A DNA stretch of 64,000 nt from Gammaproteobacteria bacterium (GCA_026707045.1 JAPOXO010000138.1:1-64000), one strand, 5' to 3'; positions 37,436-47,392 are shown, numbered from the stretch's first letter. Notes: generated from the letters alone by a model not told the origin. A program made the numbers and translations.

Positions 37436-38095
37436 TTATTGAAGGAATTGCAGAATTACACAAAACACCGCAATTGCAATCCCATACGTGAGGACGGTTC
37501 TTACCAAGGAGAACTCCGTTGACTGATCACTCACTTGCTTTCGTCCGGTAAACATCGACAAAGGGATAGAGCTACGCAGAAATCCCCCATAGACGGCATG
37601 GGCGGTGAGATGGATTCCGATAAGAAAGACGATTGCCCACCACACCTGATGGTGTAGATCTGTCGCAAATTCGACAAAATCATCGGGTACATGCCGCGCG
37701 AAAGGGCCTTCAATGAAGACATCGTCAGACGCAAACAGTCCCGCCAGGGCCTGAAGGCCAAGTGCCATCATCATGGATAACGCCAGGACGATACCAGGCG
37801 GCGTGTGCGCTTCGGGTTCTAGCCTTCCTCGAAAATGAAGGATCACCTTGTTAGGGGTAGTCCGATAGTTCCGAAACAAAGAATACGTGCCTCCCCATAT
37901 TCCCCATAGGAGACGAAAACTAAGCAAAGCCACGACGGCAATGCCAGCCCAACGATGAAGGGTCATTGCATCCCATTCTTTGACCAGCCCGGTAGTGAGA
38001 GCTATCGAAGCGCAAATCGCGATCAACCAATGCCAAATACGCAGCGGCCAATCCCAAATCAGGGGGTTCTTGCTTTGTCGGACTTCTTGACTCAC
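37436..38095 (-). CDS. Cytochrome b561 family protein
   Basis: An inner-membrane di-haem cytochrome b, 219 residues, of the bacterial b561 / Ni-Fe hydrogenase b-subunit type. WDWPLRIWHWLIA at the start with a histidine in the first helix, further helices with TLHRWAGIAVVALL, DLHHQVWWAIVF and IHLTAHAVYGGFLR provide candidate haem ligands. It probably passes electrons between the quinone pool and a periplasmic cytochrome such as the convergent cytochrome c'. It is the last gene of a long minus-strand run. Confidence 0.9.
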   Translation of the reverse strand: MSQEVRQSKNPLIWDWPLRIWHWLIAICASIALTTGLVKEWDAMTLHRWAGIAVVALLSFRLLWGIWGGTYSLFRNYRTTPNKVILHFRGRLEPEAHTPPGIVLALSMMMALGLQALAGLFASDDVFIEGPFARHVPDDFVEFATDLHHQVWWAIVFLIGIHLTAHAVYGGFLRSSIPLSMFTGRKQVSDQSTEFSLVRTVLTYGIAIAVFCVILQFLQ

Positions 38096-38188
38096 ATTGC
38101 CCTCCCCGATAACACGGCTCTGAGGTCTTCGAATCGACCAGCACGAAATCGGCAGTCAGCAGAGAGATACGAGTGTCTACTCCTTGTG

Positions 38189-38785
38189 CTAGTCGTCATT
38201 CTCGGTTGCGTCGGAATCAACCTGTTGGAATTCGGAAATTTTTTTCAATACATGATCTCTAAGGGCTTCAGCAGTTTCGGGGCTCAATCCGCGAATCTGG
38301 ACGGCAAGTCCGGCAGCCGTGAACACTGAGAGAGAGGCCAGATCGAACATTCGCTCCAACGGTCCTCGGTTGGTTTCGGCATGTTGCATCCTTCGAAAAG
38401 GGGCACTGGTCGTCTTGGTACTGAAAACACCGCGCCGGTAGTTGATATCTTCGAGACGAACCGCGTACTTCATTCTTGGAACTTCAAGGAAGGGAATGAC
38501 AAACCATCGAAAAAGCAAAAAAGCAACTAACACGACAGTGCCGATGCCGACAAGAAACCGTAAGGACATAAGCACAGTGTGCTCGGTTGTATTAACCGGA
38601 CTCTGCTCGGTCAGAAAAAACAGGAAAACTACACCACCAACTATCGGTATAAGGAGGAGAGAAAAGAGCAAATTTTTCAGTAGCGCCATATCTCGGTAGC
38701 GAGATTCAACGGTTGACCACGATATTTCCTCAACGGAGGGCAGAGAATCCAAGGGAACAGTGGGATTTTCAAACAAAGTGCTCAC
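38189..38785 (-). CDS. PH domain-containing membrane protein (YdbS-like)
   Basis: A 198-residue membrane protein with two hydrophobic helices near the N-terminus (LLFSLLLIPIVGGVVFLFFL and FLVGIGTVVLVAFLLFRWF) followed by a bacterial PH domain (VRLEDINYRRGVFSTKTTSAP). The start is GTG at 38783-38785, whose last two bases fall in the TGA stop of the upstream gene (GTGA overlap), with GAGGAG five bases before; a GTG two codons earlier is less likely. Proteins of this group are usually encoded in pairs, as here. Their role is not well defined; in Bacillus they protect against certain bacteriocins. Confidence 0.85.
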   Translation of the reverse strand: MSTLFENPTVPLDSLPSVEEISWSTVESRYRDMALLKNLLFSLLLIPIVGGVVFLFFLTEQSPVNTTEHTVLMSLRFLVGIGTVVLVAFLLFRWFVIPFLEVPRMKYAVRLEDINYRRGVFSTKTTSAPFRRMQHAETNRGPLERMFDLASLSVFTAAGLAVQIRGLSPETAEALRDHVLKKISEFQQVDSDATENDD

Positions 38786-40368
38786 TGCCACTCCTCGGAT
38801 GAGGACTCAATGGTGTAGAGCAAGAAATCTCGAAATTCACGGGCTAGATCGATGTCGAGATAAGGAATGCCAAACGAATGTGTGGAGTTCTTGATCTCTA
38901 GAGTAGCTCGTTGAGTCCAGTGTTGGATGAGATTTTGAACGACACTTACAGATTGGATTTTTGAAAAGGGCATCGTGACGAGAGTGTAGGTTAGTACTCC
39001 CTTTCGGTGCACAAGTGCCTGTTCGTTATACATATATCCAGCTTTGCGCCATTTTAGAAACTGAGTCATCGCCACAATGGCTGGCCAAGCAAGTACGAGC
39101 AAGACTATAGGGGACTTGAACAAGACAAGACCGATGACGATAGCGAGTAATCCCGGGATCACGCCGGCATTGACAAACCCCACCCAAAAATAAGCGGGAG
39201 AAATTGGAATGAACTCACGATCTCTAGGATTGAACCGCAAGCCATTTACGGCATCTTTGAACATCAGGTGGCACAGCCTGAAACTCTCAGCCGAAGATGT
39301 GAGCGGTACGACTAGGCTGTGTTCTTGCTGACTGTGTGATTGCTTTGCTGTGAACTTGAAGAAAGAGAACCAACGACTTCTCAGATTTTCAGTGACAGAC
39401 ACAGATTGAATTTTTGGCAGAGTAATTCGTGTTTCGCGAACCGTAGTCAGTCCGGAGACGGACCGAAGAGAATTGTTGTCACGAAACAGGGTGAAATTGT
39501 GCCACCGAAATATAGCTCCGGCAACATTGAACAAGATCGTCACAAGAAGCAGCGCGAGAATAACTTCAACCAGAATTACCACCACTTCCAGATGCCAACC
39601 AATATCTGAAAAAAATGGGCTATGGACTTGCTTCCAATGCCTATAAACCCAATCAAAAGCCGATCCGTACATTCCCGAATTCGCTTCACCGTCCGACGAG
39701 TTTGTAGTTGTGGAGTATTGCGACATCACCGACGGGACGAGTGCAAATAGCGTCGCGACGAGAACGAAGTTTCCCGAACAGAATCCTATTCGAAGGATTT
39801 GAGGCCATTTGAACGTTGGAATGATGACACCTTCGCTCTGGTCGCTTGTCAAGCCACTGGAAGTCTGACTCTTGGTGTCTTCAGAACGTCTCTCTTCAAT
39901 GCTTGCTCGAAGAGATTCGGCGAATCTCATTGACACAGCAGGAATAGTCGCTTCTGCTTCTCCCGTTCCTGCGGTATCGAAGCTAATTCCTGTTAAACCC
40001 AGCATGCGGTCCACAAGACCGCGGTTGTAGTTTACGGCTCTTATTCGTTCAAAATCCAAGTCCAGTCGACGTTCCTTGAGCACACCCTCTCGTACGGAAA
40101 TGCTGTTTGAGGCAAGCTTGAACCTAAATCTCCAATACCTGATAAAGGCAACTGAAAAAATCAGGATCACCCAAATCGCGACAAGAACTCCAATCAACAG
40201 CCAATTTCGTTGCGCCAAGAACCACGCCAGGACGAAGGAATTGGGTAGAACAACATTCTTGAATTGCTCAAATCCTTTACGAATAGTCTTACCAACGAAG
40301 AAAAAGAGCGCAATGGGCGATGCCTTGTACCAGATGTCTTGTTCAAAGTCAGTTGCTATGCTGATCAT
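38782..40368 (-). CDS. PH domain-containing membrane protein (YdbT-like)
   Basis: The large partner of the preceding protein, 528 residues with three bacterial PH modules separated by hydrophobic helix pairs. Recurrent signatures are SISVREGVLKERRLDLDFER, NSLRSVSGLTTVRETRITLP and QALVHRKGVLTYTLVTMPF, each with the R/V-strand turn typical of the bPH2 family. Membrane segments lie near residues 40-75, 200-290 and 400-440. Stop and start overlap by four bases with the smaller gene, so the two products are probably made in fixed ratio and form one complex. Confidence 0.87.
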   Translation of the reverse strand: MISIATDFEQDIWYKASPIALFFFVGKTIRKGFEQFKNVVLPNSFVLAWFLAQRNWLLIGVLVAIWVILIFSVAFIRYWRFRFKLASNSISVREGVLKERRLDLDFERIRAVNYNRGLVDRMLGLTGISFDTAGTGEAEATIPAVSMRFAESLRASIEERRSEDTKSQTSSGLTSDQSEGVIIPTFKWPQILRIGFCSGNFVLVATLFALVPSVMSQYSTTTNSSDGEANSGMYGSAFDWVYRHWKQVHSPFFSDIGWHLEVVVILVEVILALLLVTILFNVAGAIFRWHNFTLFRDNNSLRSVSGLTTVRETRITLPKIQSVSVTENLRSRWFSFFKFTAKQSHSQQEHSLVVPLTSSAESFRLCHLMFKDAVNGLRFNPRDREFIPISPAYFWVGFVNAGVIPGLLAIVIGLVLFKSPIVLLVLAWPAIVAMTQFLKWRKAGYMYNEQALVHRKGVLTYTLVTMPFSKIQSVSVVQNLIQHWTQRATLEIKNSTHSFGIPYLDIDLAREFRDFLLYTIESSSEEWQ

Positions 40369-40451
40369 CTAGTCAGGAGCTCTTGTAGGTTGGTCGACTA
40401 CCAAATTGAGCCAATCCTCATTGGCCACAAAATTGAACTTCAGGTCTAAGG

Positions 40452-41447
40452 TCACCAACTGCGCGAAAGTCCCTCTTGTGCCAAGTCCGACCAAAGACTC
40501 TGTGGAATGTCTGTTTGCATCAATTCAAGATTCAACTCCACCTCATTGAGCGACCACATCCCTGGAATAACGGAAGCCACAGCACGGTGGCGCAAAGGAT
40601 ATTGCAGAGCGGCGGCTCGCATGTCGATTTCATGGGAAGAACACACCTCTCGAATACGCTGTGCCTTTTGCCAAAGCTCTTCAGGCACTGGTTTATAGTC
40701 GTAAGTGGCACGTCTACGATCCGAGTTTGCCAACAATCCCGAGTTGTAGGGTCCACCTATGATTACGGATACATTCTTTTTCAAACAAAGAGGGAGCATT
40801 TCGTCCAAAGGTTCTTGTTCCAGCAGAGTGAATCGACCTGCAAGCAAGAAGCAATCAGGGTCGAACTCACGCATGACCCGCGTACACACTGCAGATTCGT
40901 TGACACCAAGTCCAATAGCGCGAACGATTCCTTCTTCACGAAGGCGATGTAGTGCTGGCAATGCGCCTTTAGATGCAGATTCGTAAATGCCGGGTTGTGC
41001 TTCGCCATGAGTCCACTTGTCAATGTCGTGGCAAAGCAGGATGTCAACTCGGTCCAAACCTAGTCGTTGAAGGCTCGATTCAAAGGACTTGCGCACCGCA
41101 TCTTCTGAATAGTCGTATTGAATCGCGACAGGTTCGTCGTCACGCATGCCCGCAAATCTCTCTCCCTCTTCGCGAGGAACCAGCAATCGGCCAATCTTGG
41201 TGGACAAGGCAAATTGATCTCTTTCAAAGGCGACAAGGTTGCGGCCAAGTCGTTTTTCTGAGAGCCCATGTCCGTACAGTGGAGCAGTGTCAAAGTAGCG
41301 TATTCCTTTCTCCCAGGCTGACTGAACAATCTCGTCAACTTGATCCTCTGAGAGGCGTTTTCCAACTGCACCAATTGGGGCACCACCGAATCCCAATTCG
41401 GTGACCTGAACGCTGGTTGCACCTATGGTTCTTGTAGTTAAACCCAT
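40452..41447 (-). CDS. Aldo/keto reductase
   Basis: An NADP(H)-dependent TIM-barrel oxidoreductase of about 331 residues. I prefer ATG at 41445-41447 (MGLTTRTIGATSVQV), overlapping the upstream stop by 10 bases; an ATG seven codons earlier is possible. The catalytic tetrad is visible: Asp53 and Tyr58 (YFDTAPLYGHGLSEKRLG), a Lys in ALSTKIGR and a His in ILLCHDID. The sequence is closest to the D-threo-aldose / L-fucose dehydrogenase-like branch. It forms a translationally coupled pair with the SnoaL-like gene. Confidence 0.9.
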   Translation of the reverse strand: MGLTTRTIGATSVQVTELGFGGAPIGAVGKRLSEDQVDEIVQSAWEKGIRYFDTAPLYGHGLSEKRLGRNLVAFERDQFALSTKIGRLLVPREEGERFAGMRDDEPVAIQYDYSEDAVRKSFESSLQRLGLDRVDILLCHDIDKWTHGEAQPGIYESASKGALPALHRLREEGIVRAIGLGVNESAVCTRVMREFDPDCFLLAGRFTLLEQEPLDEMLPLCLKKNVSVIIGGPYNSGLLANSDRRRATYDYKPVPEELWQKAQRIREVCSSHEIDMRAAALQYPLRHRAVASVIPGMWSLNEVELNLELMQTDIPQSLWSDLAQEGLSRSW

Positions 41448-42130
41448 GAAATTGCCTGAATTTTCCATCCGTTGTCATTGGTTAGATAAAGCAGCGCGCT
41501 GTTAATGCTGCCGGTGACAGCGAATGTAGATGAATGGCTTCCACTGTGGATGTGTTCTATATTCGCTGTCGCGATTTCTTTTAGCGGAAGGGCTTCCATC
41601 GTACCGACTCGACGTACCTTCCCAACCTCAATTACATGAACTACGGGACCACAAGTCTTCCACACTCCATCAATCTGTCTACGACTTATCGATCGTTTGA
41701 ATTGATCTACGATCTTCCAGGATTCGTCGACATTGCGCGATTGGTCGCCAATTTCCGAATCCGTGCCATAGCGGCACTGAATGCCCCATAAATCATCAAT
41801 TCTTGTGACGATATACGTCACGTAGTTGGTCAAAATGGGCGAATTGTCCTCCCGCACGCGCGTCCATCCTCCCGAAATGTGCCATTTGTCCGCCGAAGTA
41901 TGGATAACTTGGGGATCGGCACCGTTTGTGTGGTCCCAACCTTGGTCTGTAAGCCAATCCCACGACAAGTTCATCGCGTGAGCTTCGGGATCAGCCACGA
42001 TTCGCGGGGGATTGCGCCACGACATTCGCACATGAGGGTAGTGCAACGCCATCGAAAATTCGTGAGGGTCACGTGTATTGAAACTCTCAAAAAAATTCCG
42101 GTAAGCGTGCAGAGCGGTATCACGGGGCAT
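41438..42130 (-). CDS. SnoaL/NTF2-like protein
   Basis: A 230-residue protein that appears to contain two NTF2-like cone folds. The first (about 1-120) has YRNFFESFNTRDPHEFSMAL and the strands HISGGWTRVRED and YVTYIVTRIDDLWGIQ; the second (about 130-230) ends FAVTGSINSALLYLTNDNGWK. Such proteins are often isomerases, hydratases or accessory binding proteins, and no catalytic residues can be named. The end overlaps the aldo/keto reductase start, implying a joint role. No signal peptide. Confidence 0.7.
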   Translation of the reverse strand: MPRDTALHAYRNFFESFNTRDPHEFSMALHYPHVRMSWRNPPRIVADPEAHAMNLSWDWLTDQGWDHTNGADPQVIHTSADKWHISGGWTRVREDNSPILTNYVTYIVTRIDDLWGIQCRYGTDSEIGDQSRNVDESWKIVDQFKRSISRRQIDGVWKTCGPVVHVIEVGKVRRVGTMEALPLKEIATANIEHIHSGSHSSTFAVTGSINSALLYLTNDNGWKIQAISWV

Positions 42131-42196
42131 GTAAAGTCTCCAGCCAACTGCCCTGATAGATAGAGCTCATTATGCCTAGTGAAGTTGAATCAATCC

Positions 42197-44548
42197 CTAT
42201 TCTTCAACATTTGCGAAGAGATCCTGTTGATAGTAGCGTTCGGCCACCTCGTCGAAGTCAAGACCCAGAGCAGCAAGGACAGGTTCTGCCACTGGTCTGA
42301 TTTGTCGCTGCACATAATGTTCGCGATCAGGCGGATGCTGGAGATTGTCGATAGGTTCAGGCCCATCCACAGTGATCAAGTATTCGATGACTTTTCCAGG
42401 GCGTTCCATTTTTCGACCTGCAGCAACATGCGGAGGTATGACCTTGGTGTATTTACTCAGTGGCTTACGAAGGCCCTTGCGATATACAAGCTTTTCATCA
42501 AGATTTCCAGCTCGGAGTTCACGCACATACTCTCTCAGGTACTCGTCGACGGGTTCGTTGGTAAATAGCTTTTGAAACAGTTCCCGTTGAACTTCTTTGG
42601 CAAGGTCTGTCCAATCGCGACGCACGACCTCCATGCCAGTGAATTCAACCTGACCAGATGGGTATTCCATGCCAGCGTATCTCTTTCGTGCTCCTTGTTT
42701 GGACTTGCGCATGGCCGGTAGGAAGAACTTTGAGTAGAGATGCTCGAACTCGAGAGTCAATTTGCTTTCTACAGACCATTGTTTCTCGACGTGTGCTGAC
42801 AGTTCTTGGTTGAAATCTGCAGCACGTGCGGAACCTATCTCGTATGCCTCACTGTCCGACTCTATACCCGACTCCACAAAGACACTGTCTGTGTCCCCGT
42901 AGAGAACTTGATAGTCAAGACTCTCGAACCAATCCTTGGCATAGCGTAGAAAGTACCGCCCGAAAGACGTTATTGCATTGGCAAGCTTGGCGTTGTGGAA
43001 CCGACACACCGGAGTAGCCAGGACTCCGTAAAAGCTGTTCATCAGAATCTTAATTGCTTGCGAGGCGACTGGGTCGCCTTCTCTCTTAGCAGCTTCGCGT
43101 TCCTCGAACAATGTATCGAGTATTGAGGGAAGAATTGCAGGATCACGGCTGATCCGAGCAGTATTCGTGGTTTCGATTGGATCTTCCGATTCTGGTCCTG
43201 CTAGATAGCTCACAGGATCGATGTTGAACGTACGTATCACGCTGGGGTACAAACTCTTGTAGTCAAAGGTCCAGACGTTTTGATACATCCCCGGGCTCGG
43301 TTGAAGGACGAGACCACCCGAGTGGACTTCGCGCTGATGGTAGTTCGCCGAATTGACCGATGGAGCTACGATTTTCTTTCGTCTCAATTGAGACAGATAC
43401 ACGAAATCGAAAGATGCAACACTGGCGGACACGCGGTCCATGGTCATACCGGTCAATGTACTTCTTTTAATCGCCAATGGAATGAGCTGAAGTTTGTTTA
43501 CGATCTCCAAGGCAAGACGGGCATCCGTACCCGCGTAGTGAACGAAACCTGGTAGGTCGTTGTTGTACTTATCCAGGATTTCCTCGGCGCGATCTCTGAC
43601 ATCACCTTCAACGGCTTTGCCTACGCCAAGTACTTCTCGAGACACGGCATCAAGCGAGTAGTTCTTGAACGGCATGAATGCTCCACGTATAAGCGCAATG
43701 CCATCCAATACAACTCGACCGTGTACGATCGCCTGACTGCTCGCAAAAAAGCCCTGTGCCTCTCGAATTTGAACGGTCGAGTCCGTCCGTCCCAAGGAAA
43801 GCTGGATCCTGCATCTTCGTGCAATACGTGCTAACACTGCAAGATCGAAATCGATTACGTTCCAACCAGTCAATACGTCAGGATCAAGAATCTCGATTCG
43901 TTTGATAAATACCTCTATGGCTTCACGTTCGGTTCGGTACCCAACTGCCGATTTTGGTAGTTGCCTTTCTTCTGGATCCACAACGAGCACTTCGTCCACG
44001 CCCAGTCCATGAATGGCTATTGCGAGCAAGCGTCGAGCGTTCGGATCGGTTTCAATGTCGAACGACAGAACCCTTGGATTCAATCGGGCATTCGACGGAA
44101 AAATTTCTGGATTTGTGAAGACTAGATCTGCGCCGAAGCCTCGATCATCCGGAATGCCCACAATGCCGATTCCGCCACGTATGTTCTTGTCGATCAGATA
44201 GGAAATGGGAAATCTCAGATCAGCCTCATAAGTCGGCACGCTTTCGGCATGAAGACGGTCTCGGATTGGAAGGGTGTCAGCAGGCAGATGGACGATGACT
44301 TTGGCGGCGGGATTTCCAGCCAAGGTGTTGAACTCGGACTCGACGATGTCCAGTTTTCGTAGCGCTGGATGTCCGACATCCTTGTCTCGAACGTAGAAGT
44401 GAGGAATTCGACGCGTCTCTCGGATGAGAAATGACTGGCCGTCCGTTAGCCGACCGCTAAGGTGAATTACCGGAACGTTGTTTTCGACCCGATATCCAAC
44501 TTGAAGGAGAAATCCGTGGTAATTCTCCGATAGTGAGTCTTTAGCGAT
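42197..44548 (-). CDS. polB: DNA polymerase II (family B), apparent non-canonical start
   Basis: A damage-tolerant DNA polymerase with 3'-5' exonuclease. Exonuclease motif VLSFDIETDP and polymerase motifs DYKSLYPSVI and YGDTDSVFV are intact. The first ATG, GTG or TTG in frame is TTG at 44321-44323, which would give 708 residues and lose the N-terminal domain. The frame stays open and family-like for 75 more codons (GFLLQVGYRVENN, HLSGRLTDGQSFLIRETRR), up to the TAG stop of the SDR gene at 44555-44557, which is in the same frame. Beginning at ATC (44546-44548) the product would read (M)AKDSLSENYHGFLLQ and be 783 residues, the length of the E. coli enzyme; GGAG lies 10 bases before that codon. 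A sequence error or stop readthrough are alternatives. Confidence 0.88.
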   Translation of the reverse strand: MAKDSLSENYHGFLLQVGYRVENNVPVIHLSGRLTDGQSFLIRETRRIPHFYVRDKDVGHPALRKLDIVESEFNTLAGNPAAKVIVHLPADTLPIRDRLHAESVPTYEADLRFPISYLIDKNIRGGIGIVGIPDDRGFGADLVFTNPEIFPSNARLNPRVLSFDIETDPNARRLLAIAIHGLGVDEVLVVDPEERQLPKSAVGYRTEREAIEVFIKRIEILDPDVLTGWNVIDFDLAVLARIARRCRIQLSLGRTDSTVQIREAQGFFASSQAIVHGRVVLDGIALIRGAFMPFKNYSLDAVSREVLGVGKAVEGDVRDRAEEILDKYNNDLPGFVHYAGTDARLALEIVNKLQLIPLAIKRSTLTGMTMDRVSASVASFDFVYLSQLRRKKIVAPSVNSANYHQREVHSGGLVLQPSPGMYQNVWTFDYKSLYPSVIRTFNIDPVSYLAGPESEDPIETTNTARISRDPAILPSILDTLFEEREAAKREGDPVASQAIKILMNSFYGVLATPVCRFHNAKLANAITSFGRYFLRYAKDWFESLDYQVLYGDTDSVFVESGIESDSEAYEIGSARAADFNQELSAHVEKQWSVESKLTLEFEHLYSKFFLPAMRKSKQGARKRYAGMEYPSGQVEFTGMEVVRRDWTDLAKEVQRELFQKLFTNEPVDEYLREYVRELRAGNLDEKLVYRKGLRKPLSKYTKVIPPHVAAGRKMERPGKVIEYLITVDGPEPIDNLQHPPDREHYVQRQIRPVAEPVLAALGLDFDEVAERYYQQDLFANVEE

Positions 44549-44554
44549 TCGGGA

Positions 44555-45337
44555 CTATCTCCACATATTCGTGCCGCCGCAAACGGCGATAGCCTGTCCG
44601 GTTATGTATGCGCTAGCGTCAGAAGCCAGAAAGACAGCGATTCCCTTTAAGTCCTCGGGCTCACCCAATCGACGTAGCGGAGTAGTAGTTTCCGCATTGC
44701 GCTTTGCCATTTCGTTGTCCCACAACGCTTTTGCGAAATCCGTCTTGATCAGTCCAGGGCAGATTGCGTTGACACGAATTCCATGAGGTCCATATTCCAG
44801 AGCAACATTTCGTACAAGCGCAATGTCCGCCAGTTTTGAAATGTTATAGGTACCTAACGTCAGAGATCCCGAAAACGCGCCCGTGCTTGCAGTGATCATG
44901 ATGCTTCCTTTTTTCTTGGCCACCATGTCGGGAGCAACCATTTGACACAGCCAGTGATTGGACCTGACGTTGGAGTTCATGATCTTGTCGTAAGCCGAAT
45001 CGGGTATTTCGGACATAGGTCCGTAAAAAGGGTTCACTCCTGCATTGCTAACGAGTATGTCGATCGGTCCTAGACGCTCTCTTGTTTCACCGACCAAATG
45101 TTCCAGCTGATCTTTGTAACCAATGTTGCAGGCAATTGGTATGGCACGCTCTTCACCGCATGAAGCATTGATGTGTTTGCAAGCTGCTTCGCATTGATCG
45201 AGTTTCCGACTTGAGACTACGACATGGGCACCATGTTCCGCCAATCCTTCAGCCATACTTAAGCCCATTCCCTTGGATGCACCAGTAAGTAGCGCGACAG
45301 AATTGGACAAGTCAAACAGTGATGTTTGTACACTCAT
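44555..45337 (-). CDS. SDR family oxidoreductase
   Basis: A classical short-chain dehydrogenase/reductase, 260 residues from ATG 45335-45337 after AAGGAACGCTA; a longer version from 45391 adds an unlikely N-terminus. Cofactor motif TGASKGMG at 18-25, NAG at 98-100 and the catalytic Tyr164/Lys168 (YNISK) are present, and the C-terminus ends ASAYITGQAIAVCGGTNMW as in FabG-like enzymes. Substrate unknown. It is divergent from yejA and leads a minus-strand run; its TAG stop is immediately followed, in frame, by the polB N-terminus. Confidence 0.92.
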   Translation of the reverse strand: MSVQTSLFDLSNSVALLTGASKGMGLSMAEGLAEHGAHVVVSSRKLDQCEAACKHINASCGEERAIPIACNIGYKDQLEHLVGETRERLGPIDILVSNAGVNPFYGPMSEIPDSAYDKIMNSNVRSNHWLCQMVAPDMVAKKKGSIMITASTGAFSGSLTLGTYNISKLADIALVRNVALEYGPHGIRVNAICPGLIKTDFAKALWDNEMAKRNAETTTPLRRLGEPEDLKGIAVFLASDASAYITGQAIAVCGGTNMWR

Positions 45338-45440
45338 TAGCGTTCCTTGAATGTAGCTTTGGGAGAATAGCCGACTATCGTAATTCAACATTGATTCAAA
45401 TAGCGATTACGATATGCGAGAGGAAGGGTTGAGGGAATAC

Positions 45441-47375
45441 ATGAAACCGGTCTGGGTTGTTTCTGCTGCCGTAGCGATCAATCTCGTTTGCTCGAACTTG
45501 GCAGCTGAAGAACCTTGTCGGAATCCAGACTACAAACACGGTATCAGTTATGTAGACCCACTCAAGTATCAGCCTGGGTTTGATCACTTCCTATATGCCA
45601 ATCCCTCCGCTCCAATAGCAGGAATGATTCGGTTTCCAGCTTTGGGTACTTGGGACAACTTCAATGGCATTGTCGACAAGGGGCGTTTGGTCGCTGGCTA
45701 CGATCTGGGAGGAGCGAATTCGCTGGTCTATGATCGGTTGCTCGAGGGTACGGCAGACGAAAATGCAAGTGCTTACGGTCGCCTTGCAGAAGGTGTTGCG
45801 GTGGAGGAGAACTATGCTTGGGTCGCCTTCAAGTTGCGGAAAAACGCATACTGGCACGATGGCGAACCTCTCACGGCAAGCGATGTCGTCTGGACCTTCA
45901 ATACCTACAAGGAGAATGGTTCGGTCAATCTAAAGACAGCTCTAACCGAGCTGGATCGCGTCTTCGAGTTTGGGGATCAGGAAGTTTGTTTTGTCACCAA
46001 GCAAGACGTCGAGATTAGCCCGAACATTCCTTTTACATACGGGGGACTCGCCATTCTCCCAGAGCACTATTGGGAAACTCGGGACATATCCAAAACTACT
46101 GAAGAGCCGACCCTCGGAAGCGGGCCTTACATCGTTAAGGAATTGGACTTCGGAAAAAAGATTTACTACGCGAGAAATCCGGACTATTGGGGATGGGACC
46201 TTCCAGTAATGCGAGGTCGTTACAACTTTGAGACAGTCAAGTGGGACTATTTTCTCGACGAGACGGTGATGCTTGAGGCGCATAAGGCTGGGGTCTACGA
46301 CATGCGAGAGGAGACAGTCTCAAAGAATTGGACCACTGGTTACGACTTCGATGCATTGCACCAAGGTTTATTCAGAAAGGAACTACGCTATTTGAAACGC
46401 GCATGGGGAATGTGGTGGCCAACGTTTTGGAACATGCGCCTAGAGCAGTTTCAAGACATTCGAGTACGAGAAGCACTGTGGCTGCTTTACGATTTCAAGT
46501 GGATTAATCGCGTAATTCTGTTTGGGTTTTACGACTACGGAGACAGCTTCTTTTACAACTCCCCGATGGCGCAATCGGGACTTCCATCTCAAGACGAACT
46601 GGAACTACTCGAACCTCTTCGTGGGCAAATACCGGATCGAGTTTTTACACACGAGTACAAGCATCCGCCATCCACTGGTTATGGCACAAATCGAGAAAGT
46701 ATGAAACGCGCTCTCGAACTTTTCGAGGAAGCAGGTTGGGTGCTCAAGCGAGGGGAGCTCCGGCACGTTGAAACCGACGAGCAATTCCACATCGAATTTG
46801 TTTGGGTCTCCGCAATGTTGCTTCGCGCCAAGTCGCCTTATGTCCGGCGACTGAATCAGATAGGAATTTCGACGTCGTCGATTGCACCAGAGGTTTCCAA
46901 TTGGCAGCATCGGGTACAAACTGGAAAGTTTGATGGTAGCGGCTACATATGGATTCCGGGAAATATGCCGGGATTCGACCTGAGGAATCGGTTCGGGAGC
47001 GAAGCTGCGGATAAACCCTATAGTCTGAATTGGGCAGGGATCAAAAATCCAGTAGTAGACCATCTAATCGATAAGGTGATCACAGCCCGAACAGCCAAAG
47101 ATCTCTACGCGGCTACTCGAGCGGTTGATCGGGTACTACTTTGGAACTTCTACATGATTCCGACGATGGGTCAGCCAGGCTATCGTCTAGTGGCCTGGAA
47201 CAAGTTTGGAGAAGTGGATCAAGCTGTTTCGGGCCCACTCTCGTACGTTCCCGCCGTCGATGCTTGGTGGTGGGATGAAGAGAAAGCAAGGAGAGTGGAA
47301 GAAGGATTTTCCAAACCCGCCGAACAAGACCAGAAAGAGAATCAGGAAACTGCCGAAGCTGCGTCGGTGGAGTAG
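45441..47375 (+). CDS. yejA: ABC transporter substrate-binding protein (YejA-like, family 5)
   Basis: A periplasmic peptide-binding protein for an ABC importer. ATG 45441 follows GAGGGAATAC and opens a signal peptide (MKPVWVVSAAVAINLVCS) cleaved near LAAEEP; 644 residues. SBP family 5 features include FKLRKNAYWHDGEPLTASDVVWTFNTY, GSGPYIVKELDFGKKIYYARNPDYWG and AGVYDMREE. It resembles YejA of the microcin C/peptide uptake system. The C-terminus has an unusual Glu/Lys/Gln-rich tail. Two permease genes follow closely. Confidence 0.92.
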   Translation: MKPVWVVSAAVAINLVCSNLAAEEPCRNPDYKHGISYVDPLKYQPGFDHFLYANPSAPIAGMIRFPALGTWDNFNGIVDKGRLVAGYDLGGANSLVYDRLLEGTADENASAYGRLAEGVAVEENYAWVAFKLRKNAYWHDGEPLTASDVVWTFNTYKENGSVNLKTALTELDRVFEFGDQEVCFVTKQDVEISPNIPFTYGGLAILPEHYWETRDISKTTEEPTLGSGPYIVKELDFGKKIYYARNPDYWGWDLPVMRGRYNFETVKWDYFLDETVMLEAHKAGVYDMREETVSKNWTTGYDFDALHQGLFRKELRYLKRAWGMWWPTFWNMRLEQFQDIRVREALWLLYDFKWINRVILFGFYDYGDSFFYNSPMAQSGLPSQDELELLEPLRGQIPDRVFTHEYKHPPSTGYGTNRESMKRALELFEEAGWVLKRGELRHVETDEQFHIEFVWVSAMLLRAKSPYVRRLNQIGISTSSIAPEVSNWQHRVQTGKFDGSGYIWIPGNMPGFDLRNRFGSEAADKPYSLNWAGIKNPVVDHLIDKVITARTAKDLYAATRAVDRVLLWNFYMIPTMGQPGYRLVAWNKFGEVDQAVSGPLSYVPAVDAWWWDEEKARRVEEGFSKPAEQDQKENQETAEAASVE

Positions 47376-47392
47376 CAAACTAGGACGACTGC

